A stretch of DNA of 64,000 bases from Acanthosepion esculentum. Lineage: Eukaryota > Mollusca > Cephalopoda > Sepiida > Sepiidae. Below, piece after piece: positions 21,310 to 30,819 of the stretch (positions are counted from its first letter, which is position 1; every line of letters begins with the position of its first letter). The notes under the pieces are model-generated. The model saw only the letters and a list, made by a program, of their open reading frames with translations. It was not told the origin of the DNA and ran no database searches. Location: positions 21,214,685-21,278,684 of the forward strand of contig OZ038496.1 in NCBI GenBank assembly GCA_964036315.1, in the 5' to 3' direction. Position numbers and translations under genes: made by a program.

Positions 21310-22200
21310 TCATTACTGCCATAAATTTTAAAAATGCCTCAGAAAACTTTATTTTCTGGGGGTTTTTTTCTCTCTCATAACACTAGTTTCTAGAGCTTTT
21401 ATAAGTTTTTTCTTTTCAACTAAGGTTCACAAGGCTTGAGAACCACTCAAGGTAGAGGGTTACTGAATGAGGTGTGTGATATGAATGTAAGAAGAGATGA
21501 TAAAAAGGGAAAATTATGAGGATAAGAAGGATAGATAACAATTAACTTGAAAACGTCTCCTATATATACATCTTTTTTACATCTTATAAACAGAAAACAT
21601 CTACAGGTCTCATTCCAGAAAATAAGTACTAACAAAAGCCCCCACCCACCTCCATAATGTATTTTACACAAAAAAGGTTTGCAGTAGGATAACAGATGTT
21701 CAAAAATATTCATTTTATGAGAGGACCAGATAAAAAAAATATAGAAACAGAAATCTTCAAAATTTAATATCTGTATCTGATTTACCCACACCTTTTTTAT
21801 TTTGTGGCACCCTGCTTGGAGTGTAGATGTTAGTGCCTTCTTATGTTGGTTTTGTTGAATTTGATTGATATTATTATAAAATTATGATAGAAATATTTAT
21901 CCCATCTGATAACAATCAAAATACTTTTGAAGATGATGAACTTCTTTCCCAAATGTTAAGTATTTTGCTTGTTCAATTTGATTTCTAAAATTCAGTCAAG
22001 AAGGAAGGATTTTTTTTAAGAATCAGATCTTTGTTATTGGGTAATTACCAACCAATCAACACTTCCTGCGGGATTTTCAAATATGTCATTTACACTGATA
22101 ATCCCATCAGAATAAGGAGAATCATATTGAAATTTTAATCTTGAGAAAAAGAGATAAGCTGTTAAGTAAGACTCAATTGTAAATAAAGTTATAAAAATAA
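21310..22200. other. Unannotated sequence
   Basis: A 114-codon - strand frame at 21447-21791 is rich in Phe, Ile and Ser and has no motif I recognise. It is not preceded by a splice or promoter signal, so I do not call it a gene. Confidence 0.45.
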
Positions 22201-22527
22201 TAATGGAAATGAATGTAACAAGAAAAATGAGATTTAAAAAATACTTCTAAGAACAGTTATATAAGAATCAGAATAAGAATGGCTTTAATAGCAAAAATAT
22301 ATAAAAATAATAGAAGTCATAATACAAAAATATAGATTTTAAATTTAATGATAATGATAAAAGTAACTTTAAAAGTAAAATCAGAACAGTAATTATAGAA
22401 TTTCAAGTCGATACTATAATCTAATTTTAATATCCTCCGAGATAAGATGAACAAAAATGCTCAAATAATAGCTACAATAATTACATGGAGAAGATTGTAT
22501 TAACAATCTTAAGAATGAATATTAATA

Positions 22528-22990
22528 ATGTTAATAATAATAATAACGATCAAAGACCACAAGAACAGAATGTTCTTTCTTATTGACTTGGCAGTCCCTG
22601 CAGATTGTAATGTATCTTTGAAGATCTTCAGTAATCTATCAAAATACGAGTATCTTGAAATAGAAATCTCAAAAATGGGTCACACAAGGACGTTAATAAT
22701 TCCAGTTGTAATTGGAGCTCTTGGATTGATTGGAAAAGGTTCTGATAGACTCATTGAAAGGACTCCTGGCAGCCCATGCTTTAAAGAAATACAAAAACTT
22801 GTATTCACAAGTAAGTTCGCACATTATGAAGAGCTTTGTCTATGTAAAATGCATGTGATCTTCGGGCTTTTTGGATTTTTTTATAAAAATGATCTGTGGA
22901 AAATGTCATGAAGCCATTTCTGACCTTAGGCCTCTGGTTGGGACCCGGAAGGAAATGTGTATACAACAGAAATCAAAGGAAATAATAATA
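22528..22990 (+). pseudogene. Non-LTR retrotransposon 3' end with intact C-terminal frame and (AAT)n tail
   Basis: The 127-codon frame at 22528-22911 includes 'FFLIDLAVPADCNVSLKIF', 'LSKYEYLEIEISKMGHTRTL' and 'IIPVVIGALGLIGKGSDRLI'. This is the conserved C-terminal segment of many invertebrate non-LTR retrotransposon polyproteins (pattern IIDxAVPxDxxVxxKExEKLxKYxxLxxEI...VIPVVIGALG). The usual final 'LGTAxILRKVL' is replaced by a shifted frame. Downstream 'ggttgggacccggaaggaaatg' leads to 'aaaggaaataataataatg', a microsatellite-type 3' tail. It is 5'-truncated, with no palm or fingers domain. Related ends occur on the - strand at 36580 and 59930-60320. Confidence 0.7.
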
Positions 22991-23220
22991 ATGTTAAAAA
23001 TAAATAATAATGATGATGATAATAATCATCACAAATTTAATAGTAGTATCTGCAATATAATAAATGAAAGTGACAATAATAATAATGATAATAATAATAC
23101 GATGGTGATAGCAAAAAGGATAATTCAAATAATGATAATGATAGCAAAATAATAATGGCAGTATCTGCAGTATAATAAGAGAAAGTGAAAGTGACAATAA
23201 TAATAATAATGTCTATTGGT
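22991..23220. repeat. (AAT)n/(ATG)n-rich microsatellite
   Basis: Trinucleotide runs of AAT and GAT with a duplicated unit 'agtatctgca(a/g)tataata' at about 23045 and 23160. It continues from the LINE tail and probably grew from it. Asn/Ile-rich frames here are artefacts. Confidence 0.75.
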
Positions 23221-23900
23221 AATAGAACACTTCACATTAATTTCCACTGTTGCTGCTTCTCCTGCTGTGCAATCTCAGCTGGCATTTGCACTGAAAAGAT
23301 GAAACCATAAAACAAAATTTAATTTGGTTATCTGCATAAAACTCTTTGCAAGATTCTCGCAAACTCTTTTCCCTATCTTCGTCACAGTGTTCTGCTTTGT
23401 TGTTCCATGAAAAACGTAGGTGGGTTTATCAGGCAGGTGCAGAAGATATAGGAGATGCTTTCTTTAAGAGATGGTTGGGGTGAATCTGTTAAAGTACAAA
23501 CTTGCTGAAAGTAAGGAAAGTTCTTGGCAGAACATATGCCTTTGCCAGTAAGTAACATCTTTCAGGTATTTCATCTCTATGACAGAAATGCCTATAAGAC
23601 ATTTAATACATGGGTATTTATTTCAAACCATATTTTAAAACATATATTGGTTATGAAGCATATTTGAAAATGAGGAATGATTTCTCCATATCATATATCC
23701 ACAAGAGTTGCTAAATATGGATACTTTTGAAAGCCTATCACAACTCAATTTTAAATTTCATTACTTGTAACCATCTGGGCTACTTTTAAAAAAAAAGAAA
23801 CTTGTCTAATAATGGATAATAATGAAAAGAAAGGCAAATAAAAATTTAGTAGTGATGAGCTTCCAAATGTTACTCAAATTTTCTCAACCCCCAGATAGAC
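23221..23900. other. Unannotated sequence
   Basis: No gene or repeat recognised. Confidence 0.45.
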
Positions 23901-23914
23901 ACAAAAATTGAGTT

Positions 23915-24830
23915 TTATTAGATGAAGCAATGTTAGTCATTTGTTTATTAGTAATTTTTTTGATTTATAGTATTGTGATTAGTAATATCTTGATGTTTTA
24001 TTATATAGCACATTATCAACCATTATTAATTTTTTACTAGTATTTCTTTCACCTTAACTTTAGTTGATTTTCATCACAACTACTCAGACTGTCAGTCTAC
24101 AGCCTTTAGTAAACAGCACAAATCAGAAATAAAAAATAAAGTTTCAATGAGATTCAAACTCATTTCTGTTTGGCATAAATTTTTCCCATAGCAGCTGCTT
24201 TACTGCTACAGCTACAAGGCCTTTTATGGTTGACATAAGTTCAAATCTAGCCATTTAAACTTAACTTTTATTTTTTTCAACTGCTTAGTACCATATTTTA
24301 TTGCTTACACTTGTATTATTAATATAATCTTGAATTTTTACTAGATGAAGCACTGTCAACTATTATTCATTTTTTGATTTGTATTTCCTTCATCTTAGTT
24401 TCAATTGCTTCATTTACACTTGTTATATTAGTAGTATTATTACCTTGAGTTTTTATTAGATAAACTACTGTCAATAATTATTAATTTTTGATGAGTATTT
24501 CTTTCATTTTAATCTTTGTTGATATATAGATACAGTAGCAATGTTAGTTGTAATATCTCAATTTTCTATTAGATGAAGTATTGTAAATCATTATTCCTTT
24601 TTGACTAGTATTTTAAATTAAGATGAAAGAAATACTAATAAAAATAAATAATGGTTGACAATGCTTCATAAAACAAAAAATTAAATATAATATTACTACC
24701 ACTAATATTATTAGTGTAACTAAAGCAATGGAAATTAAGATGACAGAAATACTAGTGAAAAACTAATAATAATGGTTGGCAGAGCTTCATCTAAAATTCA
24801 AGATAGTATTACTATTCTAAAGTTCTATCC
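23915..24830. repeat. Diverged ~114-bp repeat array with an inversion, and an internal tRNA-like piece
   Basis: The unit begins 'tagatgaagcactgtcaac'. Plus-strand copies start at 23920, about 24003, 24342, 24457 and 24570 (spacing of the last three 113-115 bp). From about 24610 the order reverses: 'aaagaaatactaataaaaat...ggttgacaatgcttcat' and again 'gacagaaatactagtg...ggttggcagagcttcatcta' are inverse copies. The region can fold on itself around 24610. At 24140-24230 the - strand has a tRNA-like piece with box B 'gagtttgaatctca'. Confidence 0.7.
24140..24230 (-). mobile_element. tRNA-like SINE head
   Basis: On the - strand 'ggccttgtagctgtagcagt' (box-A-like) is followed after about 50 bases by a T-arm-like 'atgagtttgaatctcat', a 5-bp stem with a 7-base loop. 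No intact acceptor stem is visible, so a SINE or tRNA pseudogene is likelier than a working tRNA. Confidence 0.5.
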
Positions 24831-24839
24831 ATTAGACCT

Positions 24840-25430
24840 TTAGATAATTCATTTTTATAAATGCACATTAAGGAAAGAAGCTAAATTTTTATCATTTTCA
24901 TAAATAAAATATCACCAAAATTTAAGACAGTTCCTCATTAAATTTAATATAAATCAAACTAGTTTGAATATTGCCAAATTTTCATCACTGAATTTGTTTT
25001 TTATGTAAAACTAGTTTGGTGCCTTTTGCTTTGCTAACAGCAAGATGGATGATCAAATTCCAGGTCTAAATTGTTTGTCTATTTAAATTACCATATTTAT
25101 TAAAAAATATATTCAGTTTAAATACGGAAGGAGTCATAAAAACAACTTCAAAGAGATGTACTTAATTATTGATACTAAGATTCTCTCATTGTTGGTAAGA
25201 GAAAGAAAAGCTGATTATTTTTTTATTTTATTTCACAGCCATACACACATGTTAGCAAAGTTTGTCAGACATGAAGCTGTTAAGTTTTTCTTTTCTTCCT
25301 TATTCTTTTCGTGTCTTCAAATTTAACTCAGGATAGGAGTTGTCCAGACTGAATGGGAGAGGGATGTGCAGGGTGTGATGGGTAAATTGTCGTCATTTTA
25401 TATTTTTAATTTTATGCATGTGCATTGTTT
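24840..25430. other. Unannotated AT-rich sequence
   Basis: No gene or repeat recognised. Confidence 0.45.
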
Positions 25431-25479
25431 CTTTGTGATTTTGTCAACTGGACAGTATACTAGGGTCATTTGGGCACTG

Positions 25480-25780
25480 TCTGTAAGAAAAAGAACACCA
25501 TGACGTAATTCACTCCGCCAGAAATTTGGAAATGGCATGCTGTACTGCTTGCCATTCGCATCTGGCCACCTATCTCCCCAGACTGCAACTCTCTTAATTA
25601 TTATGTGTGGGGAACAGTTGAGCGAGAGACCAAAAAACTCCTTGTAACACCAAAGATGAACTGAAGGCAAAGATTATGGCAGCATTCACCAATTTAACAA
25701 AGATTCAGAATAGTTACAGAAGATTCCAAAGTTGTCTGGAGGCCATGTTTGAAGCCAATGATGATTTTATTGAATACTCG
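25480..25780 (+). pseudogene. C-terminal part of a decayed mariner-like transposase
   Basis: The + strand reads 'ISPDCNSLNYYVWGTVERET', where the D of 'SPD' is the third catalytic acid position in this family (SPDxNPLDYYVWGxVERET). After a frameshift it continues 'KDELKAKIMAAFTNL' and 'RRFQSCLEAMFEANDDFIEY'. Upstream domains are too decayed to trace. The 90-codon - strand frame (25398-25670) is its antisense shadow. Confidence 0.65.
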
Positions 25781-25985
25781 TTAGTATTTCAAGATATTTT
25801 TGTGTAATTTTGGTAATATATCTGTTAAAATGAGATTTCAGTGTTATTTTCATTTTTGCATAATTTAGACGACAATTTATCCATCGCACCTGTATTATTT
25901 CAATATCTTATTTCAAACTCAGTCAAATTGTGTGTATTTACTTATGTGTACATTAAACCATACATGCACAACACAGATATACTTA

Positions 25986-25987
<2 letters not shown>

Positions 25988-26038
<51 letters not shown>
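25988..26038. repeat. (TA)n microsatellite
   Basis: About 25 TA dinucleotides directly abut the SINE that follows. Confidence 0.9.
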
Positions 26039-26039
<1 letters not shown>

Positions 26040-26040
<1 letters not shown>

Positions 26041-26445
26041 TGGACTCTCCTATCATATTCGACGTATGAGGGTCAAGCAGCTCAGTTCCTAAGAACCGAC
26101 AGCCCAGACACCAGCACGTATGATTTGATTATAGTGGTGAAGGCTTTGTGAAGAACCAACCACACTTTTTGAAGGGCCAAATACAGAGACCTGCTGCACT
26201 ATGTGCCACAAGGTCCCCAAACAACCCTCCTCAGGTTTTGTCCTTCTCCTAAACCAGTTACCATCCAAGGCTATAGAACCCATTCTGTCCCACTATTTAC
26301 CCATACCTGGAGGGAGAAGAAGAGGATTAATACTTTTCCCAAGGGTATTAGCACATAAGTGAATGTAATGGATTCGACTGGAATTCGAACTCAGCTCTCC
26401 AATTCCTCAATCTGAGCCACTATCCATTACTCCACCATGCCTCCT
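26040..26445 (-). mobile_element. tRNA-derived SINE, long form (about 400 bp)
   Basis: The head near 26440 (inverse of 'ggaattcgaactcagctctc') and the body 'acccatacctggaggg...cttttcccaagggtattagc' match the 6195 copy. It continues further into 'gtgccacaaggtccccaaac' and 'tatgagggtcaagcagctca', which also occur in the 52820-53105 copy. The long form thus shares its head and first body with the short form but has a different distal part. The 64-codon frame inside is noise. Confidence 0.7.
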
Positions 26446-26449
26446 ATAA

Positions 26450-26450
<1 letters not shown>

Positions 26451-26503
<53 letters not shown>

Positions 26504-26518
26504 GTGTATGTATGTATG
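26451..26518. repeat. (TG)n microsatellite
   Basis: About 30 TG dinucleotides, ending in 'tatgtatgtatg', next to the SINE head. Confidence 0.9.
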
Positions 26519-26664
26519 CCTGTAAAGTCATACACAGTCAGTGTGTAATGGACAAAGAATCGGCTCTTCTTTTATAATGTAGATTCAGTACAAAATAGTG
26601 GCTCTCTTAAAAAATAAACTTGTAATAAAATTACAATTGTAATAAAATTAAAAGAAAATTAACT

Positions 26665-26975
26665 TAACTCCATTTTTATACCAGTTCCATTATTCTATCT
26701 GGTATAAAACTTGTTTTATAGAATTGAAGACTTTACTTATCAATCAAACTTTATAATTTTGAAGAGAAATAAATTTCCTTCATTTTGATACTGTTTTCAT
26801 TATTCTATCTTGTCTAAAACTTTATTTATATGATTGGAGGCCTTACTTATTAATGAACCCTCATAATTTTGAAGAGAAATAAATTTATTTCATTTTGATA
26901 CCAGTTTCATTAGTGTATCTAGTCTAAAACATGTTTTGTAGAACTGGATACTTTATCAATCAGCACTCATAGCAT
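26665..26975. repeat. Tandem repeat, unit 110 bp, about 2.8 copies
   Basis: 'tattctatct' begins at 26691 and 26801, and 'tagtgtatct' at 26911, giving a constant 110-bp spacing. Each is followed by 'g(g/t)(t/c)taaaac' and 'ataattttgaagagaaataa'. The unit is AT-rich and non-coding. Confidence 0.8.
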
Positions 26976-26979
26976 ATAT

Positions 26980-27485
26980 ATGAAACAAACTTGACTGTAA
27001 TAGATACAGAGGTTTCAAAGAAAGCCTTCAAATCAGCCTAGATATTTGCTTGAAGGCTCAAACCCAAATTAGCTGCTTAAAAACCCATATTTATGTAGGA
27101 AGAAGCTCTTCAATATCCACCCTTTCCCTTTGTATATTTTCATTAACTTTCTACACTTGGTTGTCTTCTGTTTTTCCAAAACTGATTAAATAAAAAAATA
27201 GCACAGCCAAAAGAGACTTAATGCATAAAACACTTGACAGATTTATTTCCCTTGTTCTTCCTCCATTACAATTGAGCACAGGTGTATTGTATCATGTTTG
27301 CAAATTAGAACAAGAGTAATAAACAAACGCTGCATTTACAGTGGTTGGCCACAAGAATAGTCTTGTTCTCACAACTGTTGCCTTGTCATTTGCACCAATG
27401 AGGTTGTTCTGTGATTGCAAAGCATAAACTTTTGACAATTGACTCTGAATTATTTCCTCTTGGTTGACATGCAGTTATCAGACAT
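26980..27485. other. Unannotated sequence
   Basis: No gene or repeat recognised. Confidence 0.45.
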
Positions 27486-27489
27486 TTTC

Positions 27490-28045
27490 TATTATGTACT
27501 GTGTCCCTTTATGACGTGAGCAATCATGGCTCTCCTCAACTTCCTATCCTTTGTAGTAGGTTATTCACTGCTTTCCTCTGCCCTTCTTGTCTTCAATATG
27601 TCCTATGAATGTTGAATTTTCCAAGATGTCTTTCCTCATTATGTTCCAGAAACTTCAACTATCTCTTTCTGATTTTCTGTATAATTGTCTTTTTCCTTTC
27701 CATTTTCTTTAAAACTTCCTTGTTGCTTCCATGCTCTGTCCATGGTATTCTCAACATCCTTCTGTAGAACCATGTCTCTGTTGTCTCAAGTTTCTTCATC
27801 TGTGAAGAAATTGTCCAGCATTCATGGCTGTGTAGGATGGCATTGATATGGCATTGCAGTTCAGCACTGTTTTCTTTATTTCTAATGAATTTTTCCTGTT
27901 TCTTAATACTTTTAGTTTTTGGAAGATATCTTTGGCTATTTGAATACGCTTTCAGATTTCAGAATCACGTTTTCTGTCATCTGTTAAGACATGACTCAGA
28001 TATTTAAACTGCTGTACTTGTTTGATTTTGACATCTCAGTTATCA
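27490..28045 (-). pseudogene. RTE-like LINE fragment, reverse-transcriptase C-terminal region
   Basis: The + strand shows the inverse of the family tail ('atgacgtgagcaatcatggctctcc'). It continues through 'ttgcttccatgctctgtccatggtattctcagcatccttctgtagaac', equivalent to residues 'RRMLRIPWxxHxSN'. It ends at 'gatatttaaactgctgtacttg', equivalent to 'QVQQFKYL'. The order matches the better copy at 61430-62460. Frames are broken throughout. Confidence 0.65.
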
Positions 28046-28445
28046 GACATATATTTTTAAACAAGAAATACCAATTTATAATAATGTCTTCATATAATAG
28101 CTATCATTAATTAAAAAACAAAGACTCATCATAGCTCTTGATACAGAATCTCAGAAAAGAAAATATTACACAAACTGATGTTTCAAAATCAGAGCGCAAC
28201 TTTCTTGTTAATAACCACCAATTAATAAATGATTACCTCATCAAATTTAGTCAGCATAAAGATATTAATATTACTATATAAGTTTTTATTCAATACAATA
28301 ATATTTTATGCTCAAAAACTTATAAATATACTATGAACAGAGCAAAGCCACCCATCCATAATACCAACCTATGGGATGCGGCATATTGTTTAGATACCTG
28401 TCTTATTTGTCATATTTTTTATAGGGCAGCACATATATATAGTGG

Positions 28446-28560
28446 TAGTGGGGTGCTGAAAAGTTCTTGTCCCAGCCCATTTCTCAAAATCTGACCAAAT
28501 AACTAAATACCTTTTTGAAAGAACTTTTTGGTTAAACCAAGAACTTTTCAACATCCTTTC

Positions 28561-28564
<4 letters not shown>
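28446..28564. mobile_element. Short MITE beside a (TA)n run
   Basis: The left end 'ggggtgctgaaaagttcttg' and right end 'caagaacttttcaacatcc' are inverse with few mismatches. Total length is about 118 bp. 'tatatata' lies just to the left and a (TA)n run at 28564-28609 to the right. 'gagtgttgaaaagttgttat' at 42655 is a related single end. Mariner-type ends are plausible. Confidence 0.6.
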
Positions 28565-28612
<48 letters not shown>

Positions 28613-28709
28613 TAAGGGTATTTAGATCATTTGGCTAGTTGTCTGTTGGATCCACTTTAATAAATACATATAGAGAGAGAGAGAGAGATTATGCACACCC
28701 ACACTCACC

Positions 28710-28740
<31 letters not shown>

Positions 28741-28836
28741 TTTACATTTCTTCCACTTAGAAAAATAAAATGTATGGCTTAAAATAAATTTTTGGCTTTT
28801 TTCTTCACCAGTGTTTATCAAATGGCTTCCATGGTT

Positions 28837-28875
<39 letters not shown>
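28564..28875. repeat. (TA)n and (GA)n microsatellites
   Basis: TA runs lie at 28564-28609, 28711-28736 and 28841-28871, with a GA run at about 28673-28688 and '(atttatt)n' at 28872-28893. Confidence 0.85.
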
Positions 28876-28876
<1 letters not shown>

Positions 28877-28894
28877 TATTTATTTATTTATTGT

Positions 28895-29740
28895 TTCTAA
28901 AGATATATGATTCTCACTGTCAGGAAATAAAATATTCTATCTTCTGAGCTGATTGTCCTCTTTAAGAGCTTTGAATTTATAATTCACATTTCCTTGATGG
29001 GCAAGATTTTGTTACTCAGGGTAAAAGAATGGATTTGAAGTTAAATTTAATATGCTGATTCTGAATTGATACTCAAAGTTTTTCTACCATGTCAAGATTT
29101 TGCATTATGTATGTGCATATGATTGGTCCTGTTTTATAAAAATTACACTGGACAAATAATCCTGAACTAAACTCCATCAAATATACTGATTATAAATCTG
29201 TACTTACAATTGGCCTAACACATCAGGTTTTTGAAATACGAGGATAACATATTTATGTTCAAGTAAATATTACATTAATAGTATATAAGTATGAATTTAA
29301 GCTGGCAGCATGGAATTCACACATGCTCATGGTATAGAATTTTCTTGGGTTTCACATAGCTGAAAACAATATTAATACTAACAGAATATCAAAGAATGGG
29401 AAACCAGATGTCTCTTAAAATTCACTTCCTGCATTTGCATGTAGATTATTTTCCAACATATCGAAGTGCTTTAGGTAAGAAGCATACTAAGAAGCTCTAC
29501 TCGGGTATATACAAAATGGAACTGAGATATTAAGGCCAATTCAACTCAAACAAGATTGGTGTCTATTGCTGGTTCCTACAATGGGAAATCAGCTCAACTC
29601 ACAAATCAAAGAATAAATGTCTCAAACATTTTTTAATACCATTTCCCTTTAAGATGTGCATGATCATCACTCTCCACAGATTTTTCTATTATCAACTTCT
29701 TGCCTTCTTGGGGAAGAAAATGGAGTGGTTTGGCATTGCT
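28895..29740. other. Mostly unannotated; possible LINE tail at 29645-29700 (-)
   Basis: 'aagatgtgcatgatcatcac-tctccacag' resembles the inverse of the RTE-like LINE tail. The rest is unrecognised. Confidence 0.35.
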
Positions 29741-29744
29741 TTTT

Positions 29745-29980
29745 TCCCCTATTTGAAATCATGAGTTTTTCCTTCTCTTTCATTAGTTGCCACCCAAAGC
29801 TAGAGCACCCAACCTAGTCTGCTATTAAACCCATAGCTAAGGAGAGAGAAGAGACTGGTTCGTGCCTTTCTCGACGGCATTTGTTTAAAAGTGAACACAG
29901 CAGACTAGCCTAGAATTTGAACTCAGCTTAGCAATTTCACTTTCCGTGCCAGTATCTGTTATACTACCTGCACATACTAT
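29745..29980 (-). mobile_element. tRNA-derived SINE
   Basis: The inverse of the box-B-like 'tagaatttgaactcagc' is at about 29911-29927. The body 'ttgccacccaaagctagagc', 'acccatagctaagg' and 'gttcgtgcctttctcgacgg' is colinear with the 6195 copy. The distal tail is missing. Confidence 0.65.
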
Positions 29981-30059
29981 TAATATAATATTTATCTGCA
30001 TATATCACAAAACCTTGGGTTGCTAGGATAATTCTGATCTTGAATCAGTGTAGATAATT

Positions 30060-30440
30060 AGTACAGTATCAGTTCTCGGATCAAAGTGTAGTATCTCTTT
30101 GCTCCTCATTTGGGATACGAGAAGGTGTCTGGTAATGGGAATTCCAAACCTTCAACAGCACCTTCCTCAATGCACTAAGACAGGTGGGGGTTGTTGTAAT
30201 ATCAATGCCAGCATAAAAGTAGTCATGGGGACTAGGCAATCTTTGTCCTTGGCCCATATGTATACGTATGGGCTCCTCACATAAAAGAAGACCTTGTGTC
30301 ACATCCTGCCTTAGTGAGGAGGTCAGATCTCTCATCCGGGTAGCAAACAGAAAGTTGTTTTTCTTCTGTTGCTCAGTGAATCCAAAATATATTTTGTCTT
30401 TAAATAATCCACAAAGGGTTGATAAATCATAAAAACACAA
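30060..30440 (-). other. Unrecognised 119-codon open frame, probably repeat-derived
   Basis: The - strand frame at 30081-30440 includes 'RMRDLTSSLRQDVTQGLLLC' and 'HDYFYAGIDITTTPTCLSAL'. I do not recognise it. There is no splice-like boundary, and the frame ends beside a SINE, so a repeat origin is more likely than a gene. Confidence 0.3.
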
Positions 30441-30449
30441 ACAGACATT

Positions 30450-30645
30450 TATAAATCATCTTTAACGTTCTTCTCTCGTAACTATCATGGCATACCAACG
30501 ACAAAACAATCTATCCGGGTAACAAGCGATAGTGCAGGGAGAAGTGGATTCATGCCTTTCTGAAGAGCATTAGAATGAAGTAAACAGCCATAACTGAAAT
30601 GCAAACTGAATCTATTTTCTGTGCTCATGACTACCATGTCACCTC
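30450..30645 (-). mobile_element. Diverged tRNA-derived SINE
   Basis: 'gagaagtggattcatgcctttctgaagagcattag' and the inverse box-B-like 'gaaatgcaaactgaatc' match the local SINE body and head order. 'tcatgactaccatgtcacct' marks the head end. Confidence 0.5.
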
Positions 30646-30732
30646 AAACTCATAATAAAGAGCAGCACACCACAATACACGTACACATAAAATTATACTC
30701 ATTTAGTTGCAAACCCACATCTATATTCATTA

Positions 30733-30756
30733 ACACACACACACACACACACATAC

Positions 30757-30818
<62 letters not shown>
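30733..30818. repeat. Compound (CA)n-(ACAT)n-(TA)n microsatellite
   Basis: A CA run passes into 'catacatacatacat' and then about 20 TA units. Open frames across it on both strands are meaningless. Confidence 0.9.
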
Positions 30819-30819
30819 T

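Noticed and set aside
22994..23197. Asn- and Ile-rich frames on both strands
   Set aside because: They are produced by the (AAT)n/(ATG)n microsatellite.
25398..25670. 90-codon - strand open frame
   Set aside because: The + strand of the same DNA encodes recognisable mariner-like transposase residues, so this is a shadow.
30081..30440. 119-codon - strand open frame as a host gene
   Set aside because: No family recognised, no splice signals, and it abuts SINEs. Listed only as an unassigned frame.
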